Assembly (NCBI RefSeq): GCF_000620045.1
Contig: NZ_JHVH01000001.1
Location: forward strand, 1-64,000
Length of the DNA: 64,000 nt
DNA from: Halomonas halodenitrificans DSM 735
Lineage (GTDB): Bacteria; Pseudomonadota; Gammaproteobacteria; Pseudomonadales; Halomonadaceae
Reading direction: 5' to 3'
Of the stretch, positions 27,232-35,051 are shown piece after piece. The position numbers were made by a program, and so were the translations under genes. Each line of letters begins with the position of its first letter. Position 1 is the stretch's first letter. The notes beneath the pieces are model-generated. The model saw only the letters and a program-made list of their open reading frames with translations, had not been told where the DNA came from and made no database searches.

Positions 27232-27718
27232 GGCTTGATCGTCGTGCCACCGGCATCGCCCAGGACAAGCCCTGTCGCGCCGCCTTGTCGGATGACCGAA
27301 AACCGCGGATGGCCGGCAAGCGCCGACGACGCACCGTTCGAGTCGACCCCTGGGGCATATTTGACATAATGATCAAATATCCATATTTTGATAACGCGTA
27401 GTTATGGATTGCCCCGCTTTACCCGTGGCCGATACGCCACACTCGCACTGATCCTTCAGGCGAGCGATGCCATCTTGCCTCCGCCGCTGGCCTACACGGC
27501 CCCGGCACCAGAACGAGCAAATGACGCCATCAGAAGCCCTCGTCTCTTCATCATGAGGGGCCCCACCTCGGGTAACGGACTTTCGCCCTGGAGGCGAAGC
27601 CTGGAGTCGACATCATCTCCTGACGGGCAGCGGGCATCCATGCTTTCTGCCATCTCGATGCTCGACCCGGCCTCCCCCCTCGGCAGCGCCGTGGCGAGCC
27701 TCAACCACGGAGCCATTC
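27232..27718. other. Intergenic region between the rpsF promoter and tmm
   Basis: These 487 bases hold no supported gene. They include the tmm promoter and its dyad at 27361-27392 in a locally AT-rich patch. A hairpin TTCGCC-CTGGA-GGCGAA lies at 27584-27600, in what would be a leader of roughly 320 bases. A long leader with hairpins could be regulatory, but it does not match any riboswitch consensus I can recognise. Open frames across it show no familiar protein. Confidence 0.5.
27361..27392 (+). promoter_or_regulatory. Candidate tmm promoter with an overlapping operator dyad
   Basis: TTGACA at 27361-27366 and TATTTT at 27384-27389 are spaced by 17 bases. The near-perfect inverted repeat ATCAAATAT-CC-ATATTTTGAT overlaps the spacer and the -10 box, a position typical of a repressor site. 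The regulator is unknown and is not adjacent. Confidence 0.55.
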
Positions 27719-29098
27719 ATGACCCAACGTGTTGCCATTATCGGCGCCGGCCCCAGCGGCCTGGCACAGCTGCGAGCCTTCCAGTCAGCCTTCGAGCAGG
27801 GGGCCGACACCGTTGAGCTGGTCTGCTACGAAAAACAAAGCGACTGGGGAGGCCAATGGAACTACACCTGGCGCACCGGCATTGATGCCAATGGCGAGCC
27901 CGTGCACAGCAGCATGTACCGCTACCTGTGGTCCAATGGCCCCAAGGAATGCCTGGAATTTGCCGACTACAGCTTCGAAGAGCACTTCGGCAAGCCGATC
28001 GCCTCCTATCCGCCCCGTGCCGTGTTGTGGGATTACATCAAGGGCCGCGTCGAGAAGGCCGGCGTACGCCAGTACATCCGCTTCAACTCCGCGGTCCGCG
28101 ATGTGGCATACCGGGAAGAGGACGAAACCTTCCTGGTCACCGTGCATGACCACGACCGCGACGTGGTCGAGAGCCGGGTCTTCGATCATGTGGTGGTGGC
28201 CTCCGGCCACTTCTCCACGCCCAATGTGCCCGAGTTCGAGGGCTTCGAGGCCTTCAACGGCCGCATCCTGCATGCCCACGACTTCCGCGACGCCCTGGAG
28301 TTTCAGGGCAAGAACCTGCTGCTGGTAGGCAGCAGCTATTCCGCCGAGGATATCGGTTCACAGTGCTACAAGTATGGCGCGCGCAGCATTACCACCAGCT
28401 ACCGCACCCGCCCCATGGGATTTGACTGGCCAGAGAACTGGGAAGAGAAGCCCCTGCTGCAGCGTGTCGACGGCAATACCGCCTATTTTGCCGACGGCAG
28501 CAGCAAGCAGGTGGATGCCATCATCCTGTGCACCGGCTACCTGCATCACTTTCCCTTCCTTCCCGATACCCTGCGCCTGCAGACCAATAATCGCCTGTGG
28601 CCGCTGGGGCTCTATCGTGGCGTCGCCTGGGAAGCCAATCCGAGGCTCTTCTACCTGGGCATGCAGGATCAGTGGTATACCTTCAACATGTTCGACGCCC
28701 AGGCCTGGTATGTGCGCGACCTCATCCTGGGGCGCACCGCCCTGCCCGACCGCGAGACCATGCAAGCCGACAGCCAGGCATGGCGGGCACGCGAAGAGGC
28801 CCTGGAAAGCGATGAGCAGATGATTCGGTTCCAGGGTGACTATGTGGCCAGCCTGATCGAGGCAACGGATTACCCGAGCTTCGATATCGAAGGAGTCAAC
28901 CAGACCTTCCTCGAATGGGAAGCCCACAAGCACAAGGACATCATGACGTTCCGTGACAAGTCCTACCGCTCGCTGATGACCGGCACCCAGGCGCCGCGCC
29001 ACCATACCCGCTGGCTGGATGCCATGGATGACTCGCTGGAATCCTTCCTCAATGCCCCCGCCAGGCATTCCGCCGCCACCGAGAACGCCGACAGCTGA
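27719..29098 (+). CDS. tmm: Trimethylamine monooxygenase (bacterial FMO)
   Basis: This 459-residue flavin monooxygenase oxidises trimethylamine to its N-oxide with FAD, NADPH and O2. It strongly resembles the Methylophaga enzyme in length and motifs: GAGPSG for FAD (9-14), [20 protein letters not shown] (63-82), the FMO fingerprint region [14 protein letters not shown] (155-168) and the NADPH site [13 protein letters not shown] (204-216), where a Tyr (207) matches a catalytic residue studied in bacterial FMOs. The C-terminus keeps [24 protein letters not shown] demethylase and transporter genes are not adjacent. The product may serve as an osmolyte or as a C1/N source. The gene stands alone and ends at a palindrome shared with rlmB. 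Confidence 0.88.
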   Translation: MTQRVAIIGAGPSGLAQLRAFQSAFEQGADTVELVCYEKQSDWGGQWNYTWRTGIDANGEPVHSSMYRYLWSNGPKECLEFADYSFEEHFGKPIASYPPRAVLWDYIKGRVEKAGVRQYIRFNSAVRDVAYREEDETFLVTVHDHDRDVVESRVFDHVVVASGHFSTPNVPEFEGFEAFNGRILHAHDFRDALEFQGKNLLLVGSSYSAEDIGSQCYKYGARSITTSYRTRPMGFDWPENWEEKPLLQRVDGNTAYFADGSSKQVDAIILCTGYLHHFPFLPDTLRLQTNNRLWPLGLYRGVAWEANPRLFYLGMQDQWYTFNMFDAQAWYVRDLILGRTALPDRETMQADSQAWRAREEALESDEQMIRFQGDYVASLIEATDYPSFDIEGVNQTFLEWEAHKHKDIMTFRDKSYRSLMTGTQAPRHHTRWLDAMDDSLESFLNAPARHSAATENADS

Positions 29099-29115
29099 TC
29101 GTCAGACACCGTCAA

Positions 29116-29151
29116 AACCGCAGCGCCTGCCATATGGCAGGCGCTGCGGTT
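29116..29151. terminator. Bidirectional terminator between tmm and rlmB
   Basis: This is a perfect 36-base palindrome (18-base arms beginning AACCGCAGCGCC) centred at 29133/29134, 18 bases after the tmm stop and 17 bases past the rlmB end. On the minus strand the stem runs into TTTT, making a good intrinsic terminator for rlmB; the plus side has a weak U-tract. Confidence 0.85.
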
Positions 29152-29167
29152 GCGCTTCCAGGAATGC

Positions 29168-29977
29168 TTAGCTCCCCGGCTTCGCCGCCCCCCGCTGGCG
29201 AACCACCTCGAAGAGGCCGACACCCGTGGCCACCGAGACATTGAGGCTGGAGACGCTGCCGGCCATGGGCAACTTGACCAGCTGGTCGCAGGCCTCCCGC
29301 GTCAGGCGGCGCATGCCCTTGCCCTCGGCCCCCATGACCAGGGCCGTGGGTCCGGTAAGATCGGCCTCGAACACCAGCGACTCCGCTTCACCGGCGGTAC
29401 CCGTGACCCAGACACCCAGCGACTTGAGCCGCGCCAGGGCGCGGGCCAGGTTGGTGACTCGATAGACCGGCACGCTCTCGGCGGCGCCGCAGGCCACCTT
29501 GCGCACCGTGGCATTGAGCGGTGCGGCCTTGTCCTTGGGCACGATGACCCCATGCACCCCGGCGGCATCGGCACTGCGCAGGCAGGCGCCGAAGTTGTGC
29601 ACGTCGGTGATGCCGTCGAGCACCAGCAGCAGCGGGGGCTCGGCATGGGGCCAGGCCTCGAGCCGGAACCACAATGCATTCTCGCCTTCGAACGCCAGCG
29701 GCGTAGCGAAGGCCGCGATGCCCTGATGAGCAGCCCCCTGGGCCAGACGGTCGAGCTCGTCTCGCGGACGCGACTGGATTCGGGCACCGCCACGACGGGC
29801 GGCCTCTACCAGATCGGACAGGCGCGTTCCCGCCTCGCCCTCCTGCACCCAGAGTTCGCGGGGCGTCTCCCCGCGCTCCATCAGCGCACGCACGGCATGA
29901 ACGCCGAACACCGCCTCCAGGCCACCGGGCACGGCAGGCTTGCCAGCGGCAGGCCGCTGGGGTCGCTTATGCTTCAT
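29168..29977 (-). CDS. rlmB: 23S rRNA (guanosine-2251-2'-O)-methyltransferase
   Basis: This 269-residue SPOUT/TrmH-type enzyme methylates G2251 in the peptidyl-transferase P loop. An N-terminal substrate-binding domain (LEAVFGVHAVRALMERGETP) precedes the knot motifs DGITDVHNFGACLRSADAAG, ALVMGAEGKGMRRLTREACD and PMAGSVSSLNVSVATGVGLF. A basic N-terminal stretch (KHKRPQRPAAGKP) is an extension. It lies 53 bases after rnr on the same strand, the usual rnr-rlmB pair, with a hairpin between them. Confidence 0.94.
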   Translation of the reverse strand: MKHKRPQRPAAGKPAVPGGLEAVFGVHAVRALMERGETPRELWVQEGEAGTRLSDLVEAARRGGARIQSRPRDELDRLAQGAAHQGIAAFATPLAFEGENALWFRLEAWPHAEPPLLLVLDGITDVHNFGACLRSADAAGVHGVIVPKDKAAPLNATVRKVACGAAESVPVYRVTNLARALARLKSLGVWVTGTAGEAESLVFEADLTGPTALVMGAEGKGMRRLTREACDQLVKLPMAGSVSSLNVSVATGVGLFEVVRQRGAAKPGS

Positions 29978-30003
29978 GTTTCTCGCTTCATCGCGGGGGA
30001 TAC

Positions 30004-30023
30004 GGCGGGCCCGAAGGCCCGCC
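30004..30023 (-). terminator. Hairpin in the rnr-rlmB gap
   Basis: GGCGGGCC and GGCCCGCC form an 8-bp stem with a CGAA loop, seven bases past the rnr stop. There is no U-tract, so it may be an mRNA-stabilising hairpin or an attenuator rather than a full terminator. Confidence 0.45.
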
Positions 30024-30030
30024 CCAGAAT

Positions 30031-32481
30031 TCAGCGCCGCGAGCGGCGCCGACGACTACTGCTTCGCTTGCGGCCATCATTTTTCTCGGACTGGGTACCC
30101 TTGCCCGACTTGTCTCCGCCATCGGAAGCACCGCCGCGGGCGCCATCGGCCTTGGGCGGCTTGCCGCCGGCACTCGCGCGCCCCTTGGCGGGGGCATCAT
30201 CCACCGCTCGGCGGCGACGCGGCGTCCGCTTGGGACGCGGCTGATCGTCGGCCAGGGCGAAGTCGATCTTGCGATCATCCAGATCGACTCGCGCCACCTG
30301 GACGGTAACCCCATCGCCGAGGCGATAGCTCATGCCACTGCGCTCGCCCTTGAGACGGTGCTTCTCCGGCTCGTAGTGGTAATAGTCGGAAGGCAGTGAT
30401 GTCACGTGAACCAGCCCTTCGACGAAGAACTCGTCGAGGCGCACGAAGATGCCGAACTGGGTCACCGAGGCGATGGTGCCGTCATATACCTCGCCGAGCT
30501 TGTCGGACATGAACTCGCACTTGAGCCAGTCCTCGACGTCGCGGGTGGCGTCGTCGGCGCGGCGCTCGGTCATCGAACTGTGCTCGCCGAGCTCGAGCAT
30601 CTGCTCGAAGGTATAGGGGGCCCACTTGCTCGGCGGCTCGACGGGCGCCCCCTCGGCACGCAGCACGGTATTGGTCTGGCGCGGTCCACGAATCACCGAA
30701 CGGATCGCACGGTGCACGATCAGGTCCGGATAACGGCGGATCGGCGAGGTGAAGTGCGCATAGGCCGGATAGGCCAGGCCGAAGTGGCCATCATTCTGGG
30801 GCGAGTAGATCGCCCGGCTCATGGAGCGCAGCATCACCGTCTGAATCACGTCGGCATCGGGGCGCCCCTTGATGGCCTCGGCCAGCTCGCGGTAGTCCTG
30901 GGGGCTCGGGTCATCGCCTCCCCCCAGCGACAGGCCCAGCTCGCTGAGAAACAGGCGCAGCTTGTCGAGACGCTCGGGCGAGGGCTGCTCGTGAATGCGA
31001 TAGAGGGCCGGCAGATCATGCTTGTCGAGGAAGCGCGCCGTGGCCACGTTGGCCGCCAGCATGCATTCCTCGATGATCTTGTGGGCGTCGTTGCGCGAGC
31101 GGGGCACGATCTTCTCGATCTTGCGCTCGTCATTGAAGACGATCGCCGTCTCGGTGGTTTCGAAGTCGATGGCGCCCCGCTCCACCCGAGCCTCGCGCAG
31201 CAGTCGATAGAGAGAGTGAAGACTCTTCAGGGACGGTACCAGCTCGCGATACTCCTCGCGCAGGGCGTCCCCCTGCTCCCCCTCATCCTCGAGGATCGAC
31301 GCCACCTTGTTATAGGTGAGGCGCGCATGAGACTGGAACACCGCCTCGTAGAACCGATAGCGACTGATGGCGCCGCTCTGGGAGATGTTCATCTCGCAGA
31401 CCAGGGCGAGACGGTCGACCGCCGGATTGAGCGAGCAGAGCCCGTTGGAGAGCAGCTCGGGCAGCATCGGCACTACCTGCCCCGGGAAATAGACCGAGTT
31501 GCCGCGGCGTATCGCCTCCTGGTCCAGGGCGCTGCCGGGACGCACGTAGTGGGAGACGTCGGCGATGGCTACCAACAGCTTCCAGCTGCCGGACTTGGTC
31601 TTCCAGGCACAGACGGCGTCATCGAAGTCCTTGGCGCTCTCGTCGTCGATGGTCACCAGCGGCACGTCGCGCAGGTCGATGCGGCTATGCTTGTCTTCCT
31701 CGGCCACCTCGGCGGACATGCTGGCGATCTGGTCGTGGACCTCCGGCGGAAACTCGGCGGGGATCTCATAGCTACGGATGGCGATGTCGATTTCCATGCC
31801 GGGATCCATGCACTCGCCCAGCACCTCGATCACCTCGCCCACCGGCTGCACCCGGGTCTCGGGCTGCTTGACGATATGCGCCGAGACCACCTGACCATCC
31901 TTGGCCCCGCCACAGGCGCTGTGCGGGATGATCACTTCCTGGGTGATGCGCGGATTCTCGGGAATCAGTACGCCGAACTCGGGGGTGTTCTCGCGGTAGA
32001 CGCCAACGATGGTCTGGGTGTTGCGTGCCAGCACCTCGGCGATGGTCGCCTCATCGCGGCCGCGACGATCGCGCCCACTGACGCGCACCAGCACGTGGTC
32101 ACCGTGAAAGACGCGGCGCATCTGGCGTGGCGGCAGCACCAGGTCGGGCTTCTTGCCGTCGTCACGCAGCACGAACCCGAAACCGTCACGATGGCCAAGC
32201 ACCTTGCCCTTGACCAGATCGAGCTTGTTGATCAGCGCATAGGCCCGCGCTCGGTTGCGCAGCACCTGGCCGTCGCGCTCCATGGCCGCCAGTCGGCGAC
32301 GCACGGCCTCCTGCAGCTCCTCGTCCTCGAGCCCCAGCAACTGGCTCATCTTCTCATGGGTAATCGGCTTGCCGACATCCTCCAGGCGGGCTAGCAGGTA
32401 CTCGCGGCTGGGGGCTGGCTTGTCATACTTGTGGGCTTCACGTTCCGCGTGCGGATCGTCGCTGAGCGTCCAGTGGGTCAT
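30031..32481 (-). CDS. rnr: Ribonuclease R
   Basis: This 816-residue 3'-5' exoribonuclease degrades structured RNA and defective rRNA. In order it has an N-terminal HTH region (SREYLLARLEDVGKPITHEK), two cold-shock RNA-binding domains (about 65-230), the RNB catalytic domain from about 245 with IDDESAKDFDDAVCAW carrying the metal-binding aspartates and HYVRPGSALDQEA, an S1 domain (about 665-745, VYDGTIASVTQFGIFVRLDE) and a Lys/Arg/Ser-rich tail. The length matches E. coli RNase R (813). The promoter is seen at 32583-32611. Confidence 0.96.
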   Translation of the reverse strand: MTHWTLSDDPHAEREAHKYDKPAPSREYLLARLEDVGKPITHEKMSQLLGLEDEELQEAVRRRLAAMERDGQVLRNRARAYALINKLDLVKGKVLGHRDGFGFVLRDDGKKPDLVLPPRQMRRVFHGDHVLVRVSGRDRRGRDEATIAEVLARNTQTIVGVYRENTPEFGVLIPENPRITQEVIIPHSACGGAKDGQVVSAHIVKQPETRVQPVGEVIEVLGECMDPGMEIDIAIRSYEIPAEFPPEVHDQIASMSAEVAEEDKHSRIDLRDVPLVTIDDESAKDFDDAVCAWKTKSGSWKLLVAIADVSHYVRPGSALDQEAIRRGNSVYFPGQVVPMLPELLSNGLCSLNPAVDRLALVCEMNISQSGAISRYRFYEAVFQSHARLTYNKVASILEDEGEQGDALREEYRELVPSLKSLHSLYRLLREARVERGAIDFETTETAIVFNDERKIEKIVPRSRNDAHKIIEECMLAANVATARFLDKHDLPALYRIHEQPSPERLDKLRLFLSELGLSLGGGDDPSPQDYRELAEAIKGRPDADVIQTVMLRSMSRAIYSPQNDGHFGLAYPAYAHFTSPIRRYPDLIVHRAIRSVIRGPRQTNTVLRAEGAPVEPPSKWAPYTFEQMLELGEHSSMTERRADDATRDVEDWLKCEFMSDKLGEVYDGTIASVTQFGIFVRLDEFFVEGLVHVTSLPSDYYHYEPEKHRLKGERSGMSYRLGDGVTVQVARVDLDDRKIDFALADDQPRPKRTPRRRRAVDDAPAKGRASAGGKPPKADGARGGASDGGDKSGKGTQSEKNDGRKRSSSRRRRSRR

Positions 32482-32582
32482 GCGCGATGCATCCTTGGCA
32501 GGGTCGGAGACGACATGGGGGAGGAGGCGCTCGAGCGCCGCGGAAACGGGATATTGCCTTGGGGATTATTGATCATGCCAGC

Positions 32583-32611
32583 ATTATAGCGCCGCAGGCG
32601 CGGCCACCCAA
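32583..32611 (-). promoter_or_regulatory. Sigma-70 promoter of rnr
   Basis: On the minus strand TTGGGT (32611-32606), a 17-base spacer and a perfect TATAAT (32588-32583) lie about 100 bases before the rnr start. Confidence 0.65.
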
Positions 32612-32665
32612 CCTTGGCGAGCCACAGACGCCTGGAAAAAAGTTGCTTCCTCGTCACCCTACCCC

Positions 32666-32693
32666 TTGCAAAAAAGAACAATTCGGGTACTAT
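32666..32693 (+). promoter_or_regulatory. Candidate promoter of the tRNA-Leu cluster
   Basis: TTGCAA (32666-32671) and TACTAT (32688-32693) are spaced by 16 bases and are followed by the GC-rich discriminator GCGTCGC typical of stringently controlled stable-RNA promoters. The first tRNA begins at 32705. Confidence 0.6.
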
Positions 32694-32704
32694 ACGCGTC
32701 GCTT

Positions 32705-32791
32705 GCCCAGATGGCGGAATTGGTAGACGCGCTAGCTTCAGGTGCTAGTGTCCTTACGGACGTGGAGGTTCAAGTCCTCTTCTGGGCACCA
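32705..32791 (+). tRNA. tRNA-Leu(CAG), copy 1
   Basis: This 87-base type II tRNA has an encoded CCA end. The anticodon stem CTAGC/GCTAG closes the loop TTCAGGT, giving anticodon CAG (codon CUG). The last acceptor pair is A-T here, where copies 2 and 3 have G-C. Confidence 0.97.
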
Positions 32792-32824
32792 TTGCTCTTT
32801 ATACAGTTCGACTCGCTCGTGTTC

Positions 32825-32911
32825 GCCCAGGTGGCGGAATTGGTAGACGCGCTAGCTTCAGGTGCTAGTGTCCTTATGGACGTGGAGGTTCAAGTCCTCT
32901 CCTGGGCACCA
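32825..32911 (+). tRNA. tRNA-Leu(CAG), copy 2
   Basis: This copy of 87 bases has an encoded CCA. It is nearly identical to copies 1 and 3 and differs from copy 3 mainly in the variable arm. It lies 33 bases after copy 1. Confidence 0.97.
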
Positions 32912-32950
32912 TTCCTTCGGGAAACGCGACCACGACGAGATGCATGATGC

Positions 32951-33037
32951 GCCCAGGTGGCGGAATTGGTAGACGCGCTAGCTTCAGGTGCTAGTATCCT
33001 TACGGATGTGGAGGTTCAAGTCCTCTCCTGGGCACCA
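32951..33037 (+). tRNA. tRNA-Leu(CAG), copy 3
   Basis: This copy of 87 bases has an encoded CCA. The variable-arm stem carries a paired change relative to the other copies (TATCC/GGATG in place of TGTCC/GGACG), so pairing is kept. It is followed by a strong terminator. Confidence 0.97.
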
Positions 33038-33080
33038 TTCATATCGCGTCATGCAGGCTGGAGCAGGCAAGATTATCGAG

Positions 33081-33109
33081 AAACCGCGACACTGGATCGC
33101 GGTTTTTTT
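33081..33109 (+). terminator. Intrinsic terminator of the tRNA-Leu cluster
   Basis: AAACCGCG and CGCGGTTT form the stem, with a 9-base loop and a run of seven T residues (33103-33109). Confidence 0.9.
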
Positions 33110-33125
33110 GTGTCTATACAATACG

Positions 33126-33986
33126 CTACTCGAAGCGCCCGGGGCGGTTTGCCACCTCCTCCAGTGCCCAGCCGCGAGTACTCACCCGACCCTCGAGCAC
33201 ATCGGCGGCCTTTTCGGGGAGCCGGGGGAAGAAGTCGAGCCCGGTGCGCGCCTCGACCTCATCGATACTCACCAGGTAATCATCCAGCGCCTCGTCGCCG
33301 CGCACCTGCTGGGGCATCAGGAAGGCCAGGGCCAGGGGACGCTCGCCGGGAATCACGATAATCTTGTAGAAGGCCGTCGGAATTTCCACGAAGCCGACCC
33401 GATTGAGGACGTTGTCGAGAAAGCGCTCGGGAAACACGGGCCCGGTAATCACCTGCACCGCGCCGAAGCGCGGCACGAAGTGGTCCATCACCACTTCTTC
33501 CAGGCGCTGCCAGAGGCGGCGATTGAGGTCGGGTCGCTGGGGCGTCATGTTGCTCATGTAGAAGGTGTCGCGCTGAGCGTCGCGCCCGTGCACCGCGGCG
33601 ATGGCGTAGTTGGGCGCCATGTGTCCGCGGTCGAAGCCGCTGCCGGCGTAGTGACCGGTACCAATGGGCCACAGGGTACGCCAGTCCTGGCGGAATCCGG
33701 GGCGCGGCCCGCTTCCGGGATCGTCCACCGCCTGGAGTCGATAGCTGACCCACAGCGGATTGACCCTCAGGTCCGACCAACCGACCAGAAACCCCTCGTT
33801 GCGTAGCACGCGGTGGAAGCCGACAAGTGAAGGCTCCTGCCACTCGGGCACTCCCATCCATACCAGGGAGTCGCGCAGCTCGCGCTCCTGGAAGTGCCAT
33901 AGCCCGGCACCCACGATCACAAACAGCAGGCTGACGGCAAGACGCCGCAGCGTGCGGCCACGACGTGGAAAACGAAGGCGACTCAT
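33126..33986 (-). CDS. DNA/RNA non-specific endonuclease, EndoG/NucA family, membrane-anchored
   Basis: This 286-residue protein has a basic N-terminus and one hydrophobic segment (about 15-30), which is an uncleaved anchor or signal peptide, so the nuclease should act in the periplasm or outside. The ββα-metal catalytic motif is GSGFDRGHMAPNYAI, with His122 as general base, and FYMSNMTPQRPDLNRRLW carries the Mg-binding Asn155. The role may be nutrient scavenging or degradation of incoming DNA. No immunity gene is adjacent, which argues against a toxin system. It is convergent with the tRNA-Leu cluster. Confidence 0.88.
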   Translation of the reverse strand: MSRLRFPRRGRTLRRLAVSLLFVIVGAGLWHFQERELRDSLVWMGVPEWQEPSLVGFHRVLRNEGFLVGWSDLRVNPLWVSYRLQAVDDPGSGPRPGFRQDWRTLWPIGTGHYAGSGFDRGHMAPNYAIAAVHGRDAQRDTFYMSNMTPQRPDLNRRLWQRLEEVVMDHFVPRFGAVQVITGPVFPERFLDNVLNRVGFVEIPTAFYKIIVIPGERPLALAFLMPQQVRGDEALDDYLVSIDEVEARTGLDFFPRLPEKAADVLEGRVSTRGWALEEVANRPGRFE

Positions 33987-34061
33987 CCGTGAAAGACGTT
34001 CCTGTGATCAGTGAAAGACAGGGGGCACCGGCCGGGCATCCATGCCACCCGGTCCAGGACG

Positions 34062-34337
34062 CTACCAGCCCAGCGAGAACATGGTCTCCAGGTCGTGGCG
34101 AGAGTGTACCTGCATGGCGTTGAGCGTCTCCGTCTCACGAATACCCTCCACGGCGTTGAGGCGCCCGGTCACCAGCTCGGCCAGGCTCTCGAAGTCGCGC
34201 GTGCGGGCGATGGCGACCAGATCGTAGCGACCACAGGTGGAGTAGACCTCGCTGATTCCCTCGACGTCGGCCAGGCGCTCGGCCACCGACTTGACCTGCC
34301 CCTTGTCGGTGTTGATCAGGATCACGGCATTCTGCAT
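34062..34337 (-). CDS. Stand-alone Lrp/AsnC ligand-binding (RAM) domain protein
   Basis: This 91-residue protein has only the AsnC_trans_reg ligand-binding fold: MQNAVILINTDKGQVKSVAE, then STCGRYDLVAIARTRDFESL and the closing TLNAMQVHSRHD. The usual N-terminal DNA-binding HTH is absent, and the length matches the SMc04206-like stand-alone RAM proteins. It probably binds an amino acid or a related ligand and may form mixed oligomers with full-length Lrp proteins; both are inference. It stands alone between the nuclease and the HiPIP gene. Confidence 0.88.
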   Translation of the reverse strand: MQNAVILINTDKGQVKSVAERLADVEGISEVYSTCGRYDLVAIARTRDFESLAELVTGRLNAVEGIRETETLNAMQVHSRHDLETMFSLGW

Positions 34338-34641
34338 CGGGTTCTCTCCGGGTGTCGCCTCACGGGCGGAGGTTGACGGCAGACAGCCACCGACGGCTGC
34401 CCGGGTTGTCCTGCCGAGTATACCAGCGCCGGGAAGCGTGAAGCATCACCCTCTTTCCTGACCTTGCGCAACGGCGCGACAAGTCGTCGCAGAGGCTCGT
34501 TCGCATACAGGCATCACCTTGACTATGATACGGAATGAATATTGCCGGCAGTCACTTGCCGGCTTCCAAGAGGTGGAGCACCACCCAGGAATAGCGGGCC
34601 AACGCCCGACCGTGACCCTCAACGAGACCCAAGGAGATTCC
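34338..34641. other. Intergenic region before the HiPIP gene
   Basis: These 304 bases hold no supported gene. TTGACT at 34519-34524 is a fair -35 for the HiPIP gene, but no good -10 follows at 16-18 bases. TTGCCGGC occurs twice as a direct repeat (around 34542 and 34556). Confidence 0.4.
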
Positions 34642-34956
34642 ATGGCTAACCACAGCCGTCGTGATTTCATGCGCCACAGCCTGATGGGCATGGCCGCCCT
34701 GCCGCTGGGTGCCGGCATCCTCTCCGGCCGCGCCTTTGCCCAGGACCTGCCGCCGCTGGATCCTTCCGCCGAGCAGGCGCAGGCTCTCAACTACGTGAAA
34801 GACACCGCCGAGGCCGCCGATCATCCGGCCCATGAGGAAGGCGAGCAGTGTGATAACTGCATGTTCTTCCAGGCCGACAGTCAGGGCTGCCAGCTGTTCC
34901 CGCAGAACAGCGTCGAGCCGGCAGGCTGGTGCCAATCCTGGACCGCCCAGAACTGA
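34642..34956 (+). CDS. High-potential iron-sulfur protein (HiPIP), Tat-exported
   Basis: This 104-residue periplasmic electron carrier binds one [4Fe-4S] cluster. A twin-arginine signal (SRRDFMRHSL, with cleavage likely after AFA at about 33) shows export in folded form. The four cluster cysteines are C70 and C73 (CDNCMFF), C83 (QGCQLF) and C97 (GWCQSW), with typical HiPIP spacing. The ATG at 34642 follows AAGGAG; the longer frame upstream starts with TTG and is not supported. HiPIPs can feed electrons to terminal oxidases, so a link to the cbb3 genes downstream is possible but unproven. A strong terminator follows. Confidence 0.93.
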   Translation: MANHSRRDFMRHSLMGMAALPLGAGILSGRAFAQDLPPLDPSAEQAQALNYVKDTAEAADHPAHEEGEQCDNCMFFQADSQGCQLFPQNSVEPAGWCQSWTAQN

Positions 34957-34991
34957 TATGGCCAGGCGGCGGCCGCCGCCACACCGGCCCA

Positions 34992-35029
34992 GACAGGACC
35001 CGCGCCACGGCGCGGGTCCTGTCGTTTTT
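34992..35029 (+). terminator. Intrinsic terminator of the HiPIP gene
   Basis: A 15-bp stem (GACAGGACCCGCGCC with its complement), a very short loop and a GTTTTT tail (35024-35029) follow the stop by 35 bases. Confidence 0.9.
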
Positions 35030-35051
35030 ATCCGCCGCGACAGCCGTCGAC

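Noticed and set aside
27584-27600. A glycine or other riboswitch in the tmm leader
   Set aside because: Only a simple hairpin is visible; the conserved purine-rich core of known riboswitches was not found.
30406-32394. A 662-codon open frame on the plus strand
   Set aside because: It is fully antisense to rnr, with His/Gly/Leu-rich low-complexity translation and no recognisable motif.
32705-33037. Regular near-identical units resembling a CRISPR-like array
   Set aside because: The units are 87-base tRNAs with 33-39-base gaps. No CRISPR repeat of 23-45 bases with unique spacers exists anywhere in the window.
32666-33361. Two open frames with repeated MAELVDALASGASVL peptides
   Set aside because: They are translations of the tRNA-Leu genes, which fold correctly with encoded CCA ends.
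33126-33986. The EndoG-type nuclease as a toxin or defence effector
   Set aside because: There is no immunity gene, no delivery domain and no defence gene nearby; it has an N-terminal anchor or signal and stands alone.
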